This document shows positions 7,412 to 16,592 of a stretch of 24,270 nucleotides of DNA, piece after piece. The notes under the pieces were generated by a model, which made no database searches, had not been told where the DNA came from, and worked only from the letters and a program-made list of their open reading frames with translations. Origin of the DNA: VBDM01 sp041493345 (GTDB lineage Bacteria > Pseudomonadota > Gammaproteobacteria > Burkholderiales > SG8-39); assembly GCA_041493345.1 (NCBI GenBank), contig JBGPYQ010000023.1:1-24270 (forward strand), read 5' to 3'. The translations under genes were made by a program, and so were the position numbers. Within the stretch, counting starts at the first letter, position 1. The number at the start of each line of letters is the position of its first letter.

Positions 7412-8258
7412 AAGACCTGGATTTCCCCTTCTTCGCGCCCTTTTTCCCCGCCTGCTTTGCCGCCTGCTTTGCCGCCTGCAGCCACGAAGGCGAACGCTTT
7501 TCGATAAAGGCGCGCATTCCCTCCCTGCCTTCAACGGATGCGCGGGCGGTGGCGATGCGCGTGGTAGTGTCGGCGATCAGCTCGGGCGTAATGGCGCGGC
7601 CCGCGACCGAGCGGATCAGGTCCTTGGTCGCGGCGTGCGCGCCGGGCGCGCCTTGAACGATCTGGCCGAGGATCGCGTTCACCGTTGCATCGAGCTCGTT
7701 CGGCTGCACCAGCTCCTGTACAAAGCCGATGCGATAAGCTTCCGCGGCGGAAAAGCGCTCGGCGGTCAGGAAATATCGATGCGCGGCGCGCTCACCCATT
7801 GCCGCGAGAACGTAAGGGCTGATCGTGGCCGGAATAATGCCCAGCCGCACCTCGGACAAACAGAACTCCGTGTCGGTCGATGCGACGGCGATATCGCAGG
7901 CGGCGGCGAGCCCCATGCCTCCCGCGAAGGCGGCGCCGTGCACTCGCGCGATCGTCGGCTTCTTCAGCGTATGCAGGCGGTTGAGCATCGTGGCGAACGT
8001 CATCGCGTCCTTTCGGTTCTCCTCGAAACTGAACTCGCCCATTTTCTTCATCCAGTTCACGTCGGCGCCGGCGCAGAACACCTTGCCGCGGCCCGCGAGC
8101 ACCACGGCACGAATCCCCGGATCCGCGTCGAGCTGACCGCACGCCGCGGTGATTTCGGCGATCATGGTCTCGTTGAAGGCATTGCGCACCTGCGGCCGGT
8201 TCAGCCAGAGAATGGTGACGCCCAGGCCGGTCTGAAGTTCGATCGTTTCGTAGTTCAT
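7410..8258 (-). CDS. liuC: 3-methylglutaconyl-CoA hydratase (enoyl-CoA hydratase family)
   Basis: A 282-residue crotonase-fold protein. The oxyanion-hole segments are visible: FCAGADVNWMKKMG at about 61-74 and HGAAFAGGMGLAAACD at about 107-122. SEVRLGIIPATISPYV at 135-150 carries Glu136 as the likely catalytic acid. The first of the two crotonase glutamates is not present; this, together with ADVNWM, fits the LiuC subgroup rather than general enoyl-CoA hydratases. It hydrates 3-methylglutaconyl-CoA to HMG-CoA. The last 25 residues are an unusual Lys/Ala/Gln-rich basic tail (AAKQAAKQAGKKGAKKGKSRS), encoded partly by 12-bp tandem repeats. It lies 21 nt after the OsmC-like gene and before the repeat-bearing gap. 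Confidence 0.88.
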   Translation of the reverse strand: MNYETIELQTGLGVTILWLNRPQVRNAFNETMIAEITAACGQLDADPGIRAVVLAGRGKVFCAGADVNWMKKMGEFSFEENRKDAMTFATMLNRLHTLKKPTIARVHGAAFAGGMGLAAACDIAVASTDTEFCLSEVRLGIIPATISPYVLAAMGERAAHRYFLTAERFSAAEAYRIGFVQELVQPNELDATVNAILGQIVQGAPGAHAATKDLIRSVAGRAITPELIADTTTRIATARASVEGREGMRAFIEKRSPSWLQAAKQAAKQAGKKGAKKGKSRS

Positions 8259-8279
8259 CTTGTTTCCCTGGACTGTGAG

Positions 8280-8735
8280 CTATTGCGGCTCCACGCCGAC
8301 TTGGGTCGACACCGAGTTGGCGATGAAGCAGCGTTCGTGCGCTTCGTGATGCAGCTCGGCAAGCAAGGCCGTCGAAGGCGGCGCGGAGAATTCGACCGCC
8401 GGCCGCAGCGTGACGCGAGTCATTGCCATGCGGCCTTCAGAATTCTTCTCGAGCACGCCCTCGGCTTTATCCACATAGCGATTCACGACGAGCTTTTTCT
8501 TCGACGCAAGGCCGAGAAACCAGAGCATGTGGCAGGCGGAGAGCGAGGCCACAAAGAGCTGCTCCGGGTCGGCGCCGGGAGCGTAGGGCGCCCCCTGCGG
8601 AAGGTTTTCTTTCGCCGCATTCCCGGTAAGTTCGACGGAGGACCCGAACTCGATGCGGTGAGCGCGGCTGTATTTTCCGATTTCAAAAGCCGCGTCGCCG
8701 CGCCGCCATTCGGTTGTTGCATGATGGATGGACAT
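8280..8735 (-). CDS. OsmC family protein
   Basis: A 151-residue OsmC/Ohr-like protein. The ATG at 8735 is preceded by GAGGAAC; the frame extends upstream only through low-quality sequence that overlaps the carboxylase beta gene. The family's two redox cysteines are present: Cys68 in VASLSACHMLWFL and Cys136 in HERCFIANSV. OsmC proteins reduce organic or fatty-acid hydroperoxides with a cysteine pair, in the cytoplasm. Placed between methylcrotonyl-CoA carboxylase beta (11 nt upstream) and the hydratase (21 nt downstream), it is cotranscribed with leucine catabolism; the reason for this is unknown. Confidence 0.87.
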   Translation of the reverse strand: MSIHHATTEWRRGDAAFEIGKYSRAHRIEFGSSVELTGNAAKENLPQGAPYAPGADPEQLFVASLSACHMLWFLGLASKKKLVVNRYVDKAEGVLEKNSEGRMAMTRVTLRPAVEFSAPPSTALLAELHHEAHERCFIANSVSTQVGVEPQ

Positions 8736-8746
8736 TTGTTCCTCGG

Positions 8747-10354
<1,608 letters not shown>

Positions 10355-10355
10355 C

Positions 10356-10958
10356 TCACCAGCCGCCGGTGGCAAGCCACTTGTCGATTTGATCGAGCCG
10401 GTCTGCACCCCAGAACGGTTCGCCATCGATGATGATGTAGGGAGAACCGAATGCGCCGCGTGCGATCGCCCTGTCCACCTCGACTTTGGTGCGGTCCTTG
10501 ATCGCCTGGTCGCCAATCCCGGCGCGGACCTCGCCGGCGTTCAGGCCGAACCTGGCGCATACCGAGACAGTGTTGTCGGGACTCGAGATGTCGATGCCAT
10601 CGATGAAATAGGCGCGGTAGAGCGCCTTGGCAAGTTCCTTGGCCCGCCTGGGGTCTTTTGCGTCCAGCCAGTAGAAGGCGCGGCAAGGTGAGACCGAGGA
10701 AATCGGAAACACGGGAGGATGACGATATTCCACGCCAAGATACCTCGCGGTGCGAAGCATATCGCGCAGGTGATAAGCGCCCTTCATCGGGATCGACGGC
10801 AGCGGCGCTCCGCCGGTCGTCTTGAACGCGACGCCGAGCAGGAACGGCCTCCACGTCACTTCGCGACCGTGCTTCGCCGCGAGCGCGTCGATCTTCTGGC
10901 TCGCGAAATAGCCGTAGGGCGAGGAGAAGTCGAAATAGAATTCGATCGGGTTCGGCAT
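10356..10958 (-). CDS. 2-hydroxychromene-2-carboxylate isomerase family protein (DsbA-like fold)
   Basis: A 200-residue thioredoxin-fold protein of the HCCA isomerase / kappa glutathione transferase group. The N-terminal FYFDFSSPYGYFASQK has serine in place of the CxxC of DsbA, and Ser13 before Pro is the likely glutathione-contacting residue. GAFGSPYIIIDGEPFWGADRL near the C-terminus is the cis-proline region plus the conserved FWG.DRL. The family isomerises 2-hydroxychromene-2-carboxylate with glutathione in naphthalene breakdown, but no aromatic pathway genes are nearby. In this liu cluster the substrate is unknown. The gene sits 24 nt after the thiolase and 1 nt before liuB, so it is in the operon. 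Confidence 0.85.
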   Translation of the reverse strand: MPNPIEFYFDFSSPYGYFASQKIDALAAKHGREVTWRPFLLGVAFKTTGGAPLPSIPMKGAYHLRDMLRTARYLGVEYRHPPVFPISSVSPCRAFYWLDAKDPRRAKELAKALYRAYFIDGIDISSPDNTVSVCARFGLNAGEVRAGIGDQAIKDRTKVEVDRAIARGAFGSPYIIIDGEPFWGADRLDQIDKWLATGGW

Positions 10959-10982
10959 GGTGTCAGTAGCTTCAGGGGTGCG

Positions 10983-12194
10983 TCAGATCAGTTCAATCGC
11001 CATGGCCGTCGCTTCCCCGCCGCCTATGCACAGGCTCGCGACCCCGCGCTTGCCGCCGGTCTTCCTGAGCGCGCCGATCAGCGTGACGAGAATGCGCGCG
11101 CCCGAGGCGCCGATGGGGTGGCCGAGGGCGCAGGCGCCGCCGTGGACGTTCACCTTTTCGTGCGGCAGGCCGTGCTCCTTCATCGCCGCCATGGTGACCA
11201 CCGCAAAGGCCTCGTTGATCTCGTAGAGATCGACTTTTCCGGCGCTCCAGCCGGTCGCATCGAAGAGTTTCCTGATTGCGGCCACCGGCGCGGTGGTGAA
11301 CCAGCCGGGTTCCTGCGAATGAGTGCTGTGGCCGGCGATTGCCGCAAGCGGCGTCAGTCCCAGCTTTTCCGCGGTCGAGCGGCGCATCATCACGAGCGCC
11401 GCCGCGCCGTCGGAGATCGAGCTCGAGTTGGCGGCGGTCACCGTGCCGTCCTTGCGGAACGCAGGCTTGAGCGTCGGGATCTTCTCGAGATTGGCCTTGA
11501 ACGGCGGCTCGTCCTGCTCCATGAAGCGCTCGTTCTTTCCGGCCTTGATCGCGATCGGGGTGGTCTCCCAGGCAAACCAGCCGTTCCTGTTCGCGGCTTG
11601 CGCGCGCTCGAGCGAAGCCACGGCAAACTTGTCCTGCTCTTCGCGCGTGAAGCCGTATTTCGCCGCGCAATCCTCGGCGAAAGTGCCCATCAGCCGACCT
11701 CCGCCTTTTTCGTCTTTTGCGTAGGCGTCTTCCAGGCCGTCAAGAAACATGTGGTCTATGACCCGGCCGTGGCCCATGCGCAGGCCCGCGCGCGCTTTCG
11801 GCAGCAGATACGGCGCATTGGTCATCGACTCCATTCCGCCCGCGATCATGATGTCGTTCGCGCCCTCATTTACGTTTGCCAGGAGCATGTCGTGAGCGAA
11901 CATCGCCGCCTTCATGCCCGAGCCGCACATCTTGTTGACCGTGGTGCAGCCGGCGGAAAGCGGCAAGCCCGCGCCGATGCTCGCCTGGCGCGCCGGCGCC
12001 TGACCCTGGCCGGCAGGCAACACGCAGCCCATGATGACTTCCTGCACCTGCCCGGGTTTGATTCCGGCGCGCTCGACCGCGGCGCGGATCGCCGCCGCAC
12101 CGAGCTGCGGCGCGGCAAAGTCCTTCAACTCGCCCTGGAACGCGCCCATCGGCGTGCGCGCGGCGGAAACGATTACGATTGGATCATTCAACAT
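10983..12194 (-). CDS. Acetyl-CoA C-acyltransferase (thiolase II type)
   Basis: A 403-residue thiolase with all three catalytic motifs: Cys90 in TVNKMCGSGMKA, His359 in GGACALGHPIGASGARI and Cys389 in SLCIGGGEATA. A GGAGG ribosome site precedes the ATG. MFLDGLEDAY and RLMGTFAEDCA place it among biosynthetic-type acetoacetyl-CoA thiolases. In leucine catabolism it would split acetoacetyl-CoA formed from acetoacetate. It could equally condense two acetyl-CoA and so supply precursors for the PHA synthase encoded at 14679-16508. Between it and the dehydrogenase upstream is a 108-nt gap that carries a perfect inverted repeat. Confidence 0.9.
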   Translation of the reverse strand: MLNDPIVIVSAARTPMGAFQGELKDFAAPQLGAAAIRAAVERAGIKPGQVQEVIMGCVLPAGQGQAPARQASIGAGLPLSAGCTTVNKMCGSGMKAAMFAHDMLLANVNEGANDIMIAGGMESMTNAPYLLPKARAGLRMGHGRVIDHMFLDGLEDAYAKDEKGGGRLMGTFAEDCAAKYGFTREEQDKFAVASLERAQAANRNGWFAWETTPIAIKAGKNERFMEQDEPPFKANLEKIPTLKPAFRKDGTVTAANSSSISDGAAALVMMRRSTAEKLGLTPLAAIAGHSTHSQEPGWFTTAPVAAIRKLFDATGWSAGKVDLYEINEAFAVVTMAAMKEHGLPHEKVNVHGGACALGHPIGASGARILVTLIGALRKTGGKRGVASLCIGGGEATAMAIELI

Positions 12195-12217
12195 GGCAGC
12201 CTCCAGTAAAACCTTGA

Positions 12218-12293
12218 ACCACAGAGATCACAGAGAACACGAGAGTGCGAACCTGTTTCGAGATTTCTCCCTGGACTCTGTGATCTCTGTGGT
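12218..12293. repeat. Perfect 18-bp CACAGAG-type inverted repeat between liuA and the thiolase gene
   Basis: The arms 12218-12235 (ACCACAGAGATCACAGAG) and 12276-12293 are exact reverse complements, separated by 40 nt. The gap between the two genes (12195-12302) holds little else. The same word composition and 40-nt spacer recur in the liuC-liuD gap, so both look like members of one dispersed intergenic repeat family. In mRNA it could form a long stem that separates the dehydrogenase message from the rest or protects its 3' end. No T-run follows, so it is not a standard terminator. Confidence 0.8.
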
Positions 12294-12302
12294 GAAAGAC
12301 TT

Positions 12303-13517
12303 TTAAGTCGTCTCGGCAAAGAGTTCACGGCCTATCAGCCAGCGGCGGATCTCGCTGGTGCCGGCTCCTATCTCGTACAGCTTCGCGTCGCGCCACAGCC
12401 GCCCGGTCGGATAATCGTTGATGTAGCCGTTGGCGCCCAGGCACTGGATGGCCTCGCCCGCCATCCAGGTGGCTTTTTCCGCGGCGTACAAGATTGCGCC
12501 GGCGGCGTCTTTCCGGATGGTCTCGCCGCGGTCGCAGGCCTGGCCGACCGCGTACACATAGGCGCGGCAGGCGTTGAGCGTGGTGTACATGTCGGCGAGC
12601 TTGCCCTGCATCAGCTGGAATTCGCCGATAGACTGGCCGAACTGCTTGCGCTCGTGCACGTAGGGAACCACGACGTCCATGCACGCCTGCATGATGCCCA
12701 GGGGGCCGCCGGCGAGCACCGCGCGCTCGTAGTCCAGGCCGCTCATCAATACGTTCACGCCGCGGCCGACTTCCGAGAGGATATTTTCTTCCGGCACCTC
12801 GCAGTCCCGGAAGACGAGCTCGCAGGTGTTCGAGCCGCGCATGCCGAGCTTGTCCAGCTTCTGCGCGGTGGAAAATCCCCTGAATCCCTTTTCGACGATG
12901 AAAGCAGTGATGCCTCGTTTCGCACCTTCGGGTCCGGCGCCGGCGTCGGTCTTGGCATACACCACCAGCACGTCGGCGTCGGGGCCGTTGGTGATCCACA
13001 TCTTGGTCCCGTTCAGGATGAACTTGCCCTTGCGATATTCGGCGCGCGTTTTCATCGAGACGACATCCGAGCCCGAGCCGGGCTCGGACATCGCAAGCGC
13101 CCCGACCGATTCGCCCGTGATGAGCTTGGGCAGGTATTTCTTCTTCTGTGCCTCGCTGCCGTTTCTGCGGATCTGGTTGACGCAGAGATTGGAGTGCGCG
13201 CCGTAGGACAGACCCACCGAGGCCGAAGCGCGGCTGATCTCTTCCATCGCGACGATGTGGGCCGTATAGCCCATAAGGGTGCCGCCGTATGCTTCCTCGA
13301 CCGTGATGCCGAGAAAACCGAGCGCGCCCATCTTCATCCATAGGTCCGCGGGAAACTGGTTGGAGCGGTCGATCTCGGCGGCGCGCGGCGCGATCTCCGC
13401 CGCGGCGAAGCCGCGCACCGTGCCGCGCAACAGATCGACGTCCTCGCCGAGTGCAAAGCGCAGCCCCGGCAGATCGATTGCCGCGGTGCCGCCGGGGACG
13501 TTCCGGACTCGATCCAT
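12303..13517 (-). CDS. liuA: Isovaleryl-CoA dehydrogenase
   Basis: A 404-residue acyl-CoA dehydrogenase, first enzyme of the cluster; it oxidises isovaleryl-CoA to 3-methylcrotonyl-CoA with FAD and passes electrons to ETF. LPGLRFALGEDVDLLRGTV and EIAPRAAEIDRSNQFP match isovaleryl-CoA dehydrogenases. LAMSEPGSGSDVVSMKT and KMWITNGPDADV form the flavin/substrate region. The catalytic base is Glu264 in MSGLDYERAVLAGG, a position characteristic of IVD rather than of short- or medium-chain enzymes, whose base lies near the C-terminus. The ATG at 13517 is preferred; a TTG at 13532 would add five residues. A promoter-like pair lies about 85-115 nt upstream. Confidence 0.93.
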   Translation of the reverse strand: MDRVRNVPGGTAAIDLPGLRFALGEDVDLLRGTVRGFAAAEIAPRAAEIDRSNQFPADLWMKMGALGFLGITVEEAYGGTLMGYTAHIVAMEEISRASASVGLSYGAHSNLCVNQIRRNGSEAQKKKYLPKLITGESVGALAMSEPGSGSDVVSMKTRAEYRKGKFILNGTKMWITNGPDADVLVVYAKTDAGAGPEGAKRGITAFIVEKGFRGFSTAQKLDKLGMRGSNTCELVFRDCEVPEENILSEVGRGVNVLMSGLDYERAVLAGGPLGIMQACMDVVVPYVHERKQFGQSIGEFQLMQGKLADMYTTLNACRAYVYAVGQACDRGETIRKDAAGAILYAAEKATWMAGEAIQCLGANGYINDYPTGRLWRDAKLYEIGAGTSEIRRWLIGRELFAETT

Positions 13518-13600
13518 TCGGCTGGATTCCAAGGTGAGGTTTTGTGGCGCGCGGCGCCGTAATCTGCGAAAATCCGCAACTTCCGCTGCGGGAAGCCGTA

Positions 13601-13630
13601 ATTCTACTCCGGCCTCTTCGTGTCATTCAA
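13601..13630 (-). promoter_or_regulatory. Putative sigma70 promoter of the liu cluster
   Basis: On the - strand TTGAAT (13630-13625) and TAGAAT (13606-13601) are separated by 18 nt, a fair match to -35 and -10 boxes directed at liuA. The direct repeat GCCGTAAT (13556-13563 and 13595-13602) and a small CTTCC/GGAAG dyad (13580-13595) lie in or just downstream of it and could bind a regulator. No regulator gene is in the window. The 118-nt gap also serves the divergent metallo-hydrolase gene. Prediction only. Confidence 0.4.
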
Positions 13631-13635
13631 AGCGC

Positions 13636-14673
13636 ATGACCCCCGAATCCATCCTCGAGTACCCCCATGCCGCGCCGCCGGTCCCGGGAGAGACGCTGGA
13701 AGTCGCTCCCGGCGTGCACTGGCTGAGGATGCCCTTGCCGTTCGCCCTCGATCACATCAACCTGTGGCTGCTCGAGGATGACGACGGCTGGACCCTCGTT
13801 GACTGCGGGATCGGCGACGACACCACCCGTGCGCTGTGGGACCGCATTTTTGCCGGGCGCATTGCCGCACGCCCGGTGAAGCGCGTCATTGTCACGCACC
13901 ATCATCCCGACCATGCCGGCCTCGCTCTCTGGCTGACCGAGCGCACCGGCGCCGAGTTCTGGATGCCGCAGGCCGAGTACTTTGCCGCGCATGCGATGCG
14001 CGAAGGGCAGGCGGGCTTCGGCTTCGACAACGTGATTTCGATGTTCATTCGTAACGGACTCGCCGGCGAACAGCTTGAATTGCTCAAACAACGCCGCAGC
14101 AATTACCGCAGCCGCGTACCCGGGTTCCCGTATTCGTACCGGCGGCTGATGGAAGGGCAGGTGCACCGCATCGGCGGGGGCAGCTGGCGCGTGATCATGG
14201 GTTACGGCCACGCGCCGGAGCATGCCGCACTCTACTCCGAGGGACTCGGCGTGCTCATTTCGGGCGACATGGTGCTGCCGAGAATTTCGACCAACGTCAG
14301 CGTCTGGGCGAACGAGCCCGAGGGCAATCCGCTCGCGCTGTTTCTCGATTCGATTTCGCGTCACGCCGGGTTGCCCGCGACGACGCTCACGCTGCCTTCG
14401 CACGGCCTGCCGTTCCGCGGCCTGCGCGAGCGCATCGCGCAGCTTCAGGAGCACCACCGCCTGCGCCTCGCCGAGCTGCACGAAGCGTGCGACACGCCCA
14501 AAGCCGCCTCCGACGTCCTCTCGACGCTGTTCCACCGCAGCCTCGACACGCACCAGCTGTTCTTCGCCATGGGCGAGGCCATGGCGCATCTGCACCTTCT
14601 TTATTACGAAGGACGCCTGCAGCGATCGACCGGGGAAGAAGGCGTGGTCCGCTATGCTCAGAGTTCGAGGTAA
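13636..14673 (+). CDS. Metallo-beta-lactamase-fold hydrolase upstream of phaC
   Basis: A 345-residue protein from the ATG at 13636; the frame is open upstream, but that part is antisense to liuA. The zinc site is complete: VTHHHPDHAGL (His88, His90, Asp92, His93), YGHAPEH, SGDMVLPR and PSHGLPFRGL. It resembles the LACTB2/glyoxalase II-like branch, with an added C-terminal helical region of about 90 residues (RERIAQLQEHHRLRLAELHE and beyond). Nearest neighbours are liuA, divergent across a 118-nt gap, and phaC, 5 nt downstream on the same strand. A thioesterase-type role in acyl-CoA or PHA turnover is possible but only inferred. Confidence 0.83.
   Translation: MTPESILEYPHAAPPVPGETLEVAPGVHWLRMPLPFALDHINLWLLEDDDGWTLVDCGIGDDTTRALWDRIFAGRIAARPVKRVIVTHHHPDHAGLALWLTERTGAEFWMPQAEYFAAHAMREGQAGFGFDNVISMFIRNGLAGEQLELLKQRRSNYRSRVPGFPYSYRRLMEGQVHRIGGGSWRVIMGYGHAPEHAALYSEGLGVLISGDMVLPRISTNVSVWANEPEGNPLALFLDSISRHAGLPATTLTLPSHGLPFRGLRERIAQLQEHHRLRLAELHEACDTPKAASDVLSTLFHRSLDTHQLFFAMGEAMAHLHLLYYEGRLQRSTGEEGVVRYAQSSR
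14667..14670 (+). promoter_or_regulatory. Ribosome binding site that fixes the phaC GTG start
   Basis: GAGG lies 8 nt before the GTG at 14679 and within the last codons of the preceding gene. No other start codon near the beginning of the recognisable PhaC sequence has comparable support. Confidence 0.6.
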
Positions 14674-14678
14674 TCCAC

Positions 14679-16508
14679 GTGGCCGCCGCCCAGCCTGAGC
14701 ACGATCCCGTCCAGACCGCGAAAGCGTTCGCGGAAGTGGCCGAGCGCTCGGGGAGGCTTTGGGGCGAATTCCTGCAGCGCCGGGCCGAGGGCAAAAGCGT
14801 TGCATATTCGGACGAATTCGGCGTCGCCAAGGCCTTCATGGACCTCTCGGCAAACATGCTCGCCCATCCCTGGAAGCTCGCCCAAACGCAAATGAATATG
14901 TTCTGGGACTTTGCCGCCCTGTGGCAATCCTCATTGCTCAAGATGATGGGCCAGCCAGTGGAGCCGGTCGCGGAGCCCGAGGGGGGCGACAACCGCTTTC
15001 GCGACGAGGACTGGCAGAATCATTTCCTGTTCGATTACATCAAGCAGTCCTACCTGATCGCGGCGCGCCATATGCATGACGCGGTGTCTTCGGTGGAGGG
15101 GCTGTCCGAGGAGACGCGCAAGAAGGTCAATTTCTTCACCCGCCAGTACATCGACGCGCTCTCGCCTTCCAATTTCGCGTTCACCAACCCGCAAGTGCTG
15201 CGCGAGACCGTCAGCTCCGGCGGACAGAATCTGGTCAGGGGGCTGAACAACCTGCTTGCCGACCTCGAGCGCGGCGACGGCCAGCTTCGCATCAGCATGA
15301 CCGATGAAAAAGCGTTCAAGGTCGGGGTCAATGTCGCCACCACGCCGGGCAAGGTCGTGTTCCAAAACGAGCTCATGCAGCTCATTCAGTACGCGCCGAG
15401 TACGCAAGAGGTGTTTCGGCGGCCGCTGCTCATCGTCCCGCCGTGGATCAACAAGTACTACGTACTCGACCTGCGGGAAAAAAACTCGTTCATCCGCTGG
15501 GCCGTGGGACAGGGGCACACCGTGTTCGTGATCTCGTGGGTGAATCCGGACGCTCGCTACGCGGACAAGAGCTTCGAGGACTACATGTTCGAAGGGCCGC
15601 TGGCCGCGCTCGATGCGATCGGGAATGCGACCGGGGAACGCGAGATCAATGTCATCGGTTATTGCCTCGGCGGCACGCTCCTTGGCGCAACGCTCGCGTG
15701 GATGGCGGAAAAGGGCGACAGACGCGCTGTTTCCGCAACCTTCTTCGTATCGCTGCTCGATTTCTCGATTCCTGGCGAGCTGGGGGTTTTCATCGACGAG
15801 CCGCAGATCGAAAATCTCGAGCGCCGCATGAACGAGCGCGGCTACCTCGAAGGCTCGGAGATGGCAGCCACTTTCAACATGCTGCGCGCGAACGACCTGA
15901 TCTGGTCGTTCGTGGTTCACAACTATCTGCTCGGCAAGGATCCGTTCCCCTTCGATCTCCTGTACTGGAATTCGGACTCCACGCGCATGCCGGCGAAGAT
16001 GCACAGCTTCTATCTTCGCAACATGTATCTGAAGAACAAGCTCAAGGAGCCCGGCGGCATCACGCTCGACGGCGTGCCGATCGATCTGCGGAAGATCGCG
16101 GTTCCGGCGTATTTCATTTCCACCGTGGAGGATCACATCGCGCCGTGGAAATCGGCCTACAAGGGAGCGCGCATCTTGGCGGGGGCGACGGGACCTCTTG
16201 CGCGCCGTGGCGGGCAGGTCAAATTCGTGCTCGGCGGCTCGGGGCACATCGCCGGCATCGTCAATCCGCCCGCCGCGAACAAGTACGGCTTCTGGACCCA
16301 GCCGCAGTTACCCGAATCGGCGGAGGAATGGCAGGCGAGCGCAAGCTGGCGTGAAGGCTCCTGGTGGACCGACTGGCAGGACTGGATTGCCGCGCTCGAA
16401 GGAACCGAGCGCGTGCCTGCGCGCATCCCCGGCGAGGGCGGGCTGAAAATCATCGAGGACGCGCCGGGTTCCTACGTCAGTTTTCGGCTCGGCGCGCCCG
16501 AGTCCTAG
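14679..16508 (+). CDS. phaC: Class I poly(3-hydroxyalkanoate) synthase
   Basis: A 609-residue PHA synthase that polymerises 3-hydroxyacyl-CoA (mostly 3-hydroxybutyryl-CoA) on the granule surface. The length fits class I, which needs no second subunit. The catalytic triad is visible: Cys329 in the lipase-like box VIGYCLGGTLL, Asp485 in STVEDHIAPW and His523 in GGSGHIAGIVNPP. Other family marks are LIVPPWINKYYVLDL and VISWVNPDA. The start is the GTG at 14679, behind GAGG; the open frame extends upstream only through the preceding gene's antisense-like sequence. No phaB or phasin gene is in the window. Downstream is an 84-nt convergent gap before dsbA, with a 7-bp GCGCGGC/GCCGCGC dyad but no clear terminator. 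Confidence 0.95.
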   Translation: MAAAQPEHDPVQTAKAFAEVAERSGRLWGEFLQRRAEGKSVAYSDEFGVAKAFMDLSANMLAHPWKLAQTQMNMFWDFAALWQSSLLKMMGQPVEPVAEPEGGDNRFRDEDWQNHFLFDYIKQSYLIAARHMHDAVSSVEGLSEETRKKVNFFTRQYIDALSPSNFAFTNPQVLRETVSSGGQNLVRGLNNLLADLERGDGQLRISMTDEKAFKVGVNVATTPGKVVFQNELMQLIQYAPSTQEVFRRPLLIVPPWINKYYVLDLREKNSFIRWAVGQGHTVFVISWVNPDARYADKSFEDYMFEGPLAALDAIGNATGEREINVIGYCLGGTLLGATLAWMAEKGDRRAVSATFFVSLLDFSIPGELGVFIDEPQIENLERRMNERGYLEGSEMAATFNMLRANDLIWSFVVHNYLLGKDPFPFDLLYWNSDSTRMPAKMHSFYLRNMYLKNKLKEPGGITLDGVPIDLRKIAVPAYFISTVEDHIAPWKSAYKGARILAGATGPLARRGGQVKFVLGGSGHIAGIVNPPAANKYGFWTQPQLPESAEEWQASASWREGSWWTDWQDWIAALEGTERVPARIPGEGGLKIIEDAPGSYVSFRLGAPES

Positions 16509-16592
16509 CGCGGCTCGAAGCGTCTTGCGCGGCGTGCGCGAAAGAAGAGGCTGCCGCGCCGTATGGAGGAAAGAGGCCCCGCCACAGGCCCG

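Noticed and set aside
7450..7479. Tandem 12-bp repeat as a CRISPR or satellite
   Set aside because: Only 2.5 units, no spacers, and in frame within the liuC coding sequence.
10719..12209. Open frame of nearly 500 codons on the + strand
   Set aside because: Antisense to the thiolase and isomerase-like genes, both of which carry intact catalytic motifs; the + translation is Arg/Ala/His-rich with no domain.
13627..14805. Long - strand open frame opposite the second metallo-hydrolase
   Set aside because: Shadow; the + strand product has the full zinc-binding motif set.
14931..16247. Long - strand open frame opposite phaC
   Set aside because: Shadow of the PHA synthase gene, whose triad and flanking motifs are complete.
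16509..16592. GCGCGGC/GCCGCGC dyad between phaC and dsbA as a terminator
   Set aside because: Only 7 bp with a 20-nt loop and no T-run on either strand.
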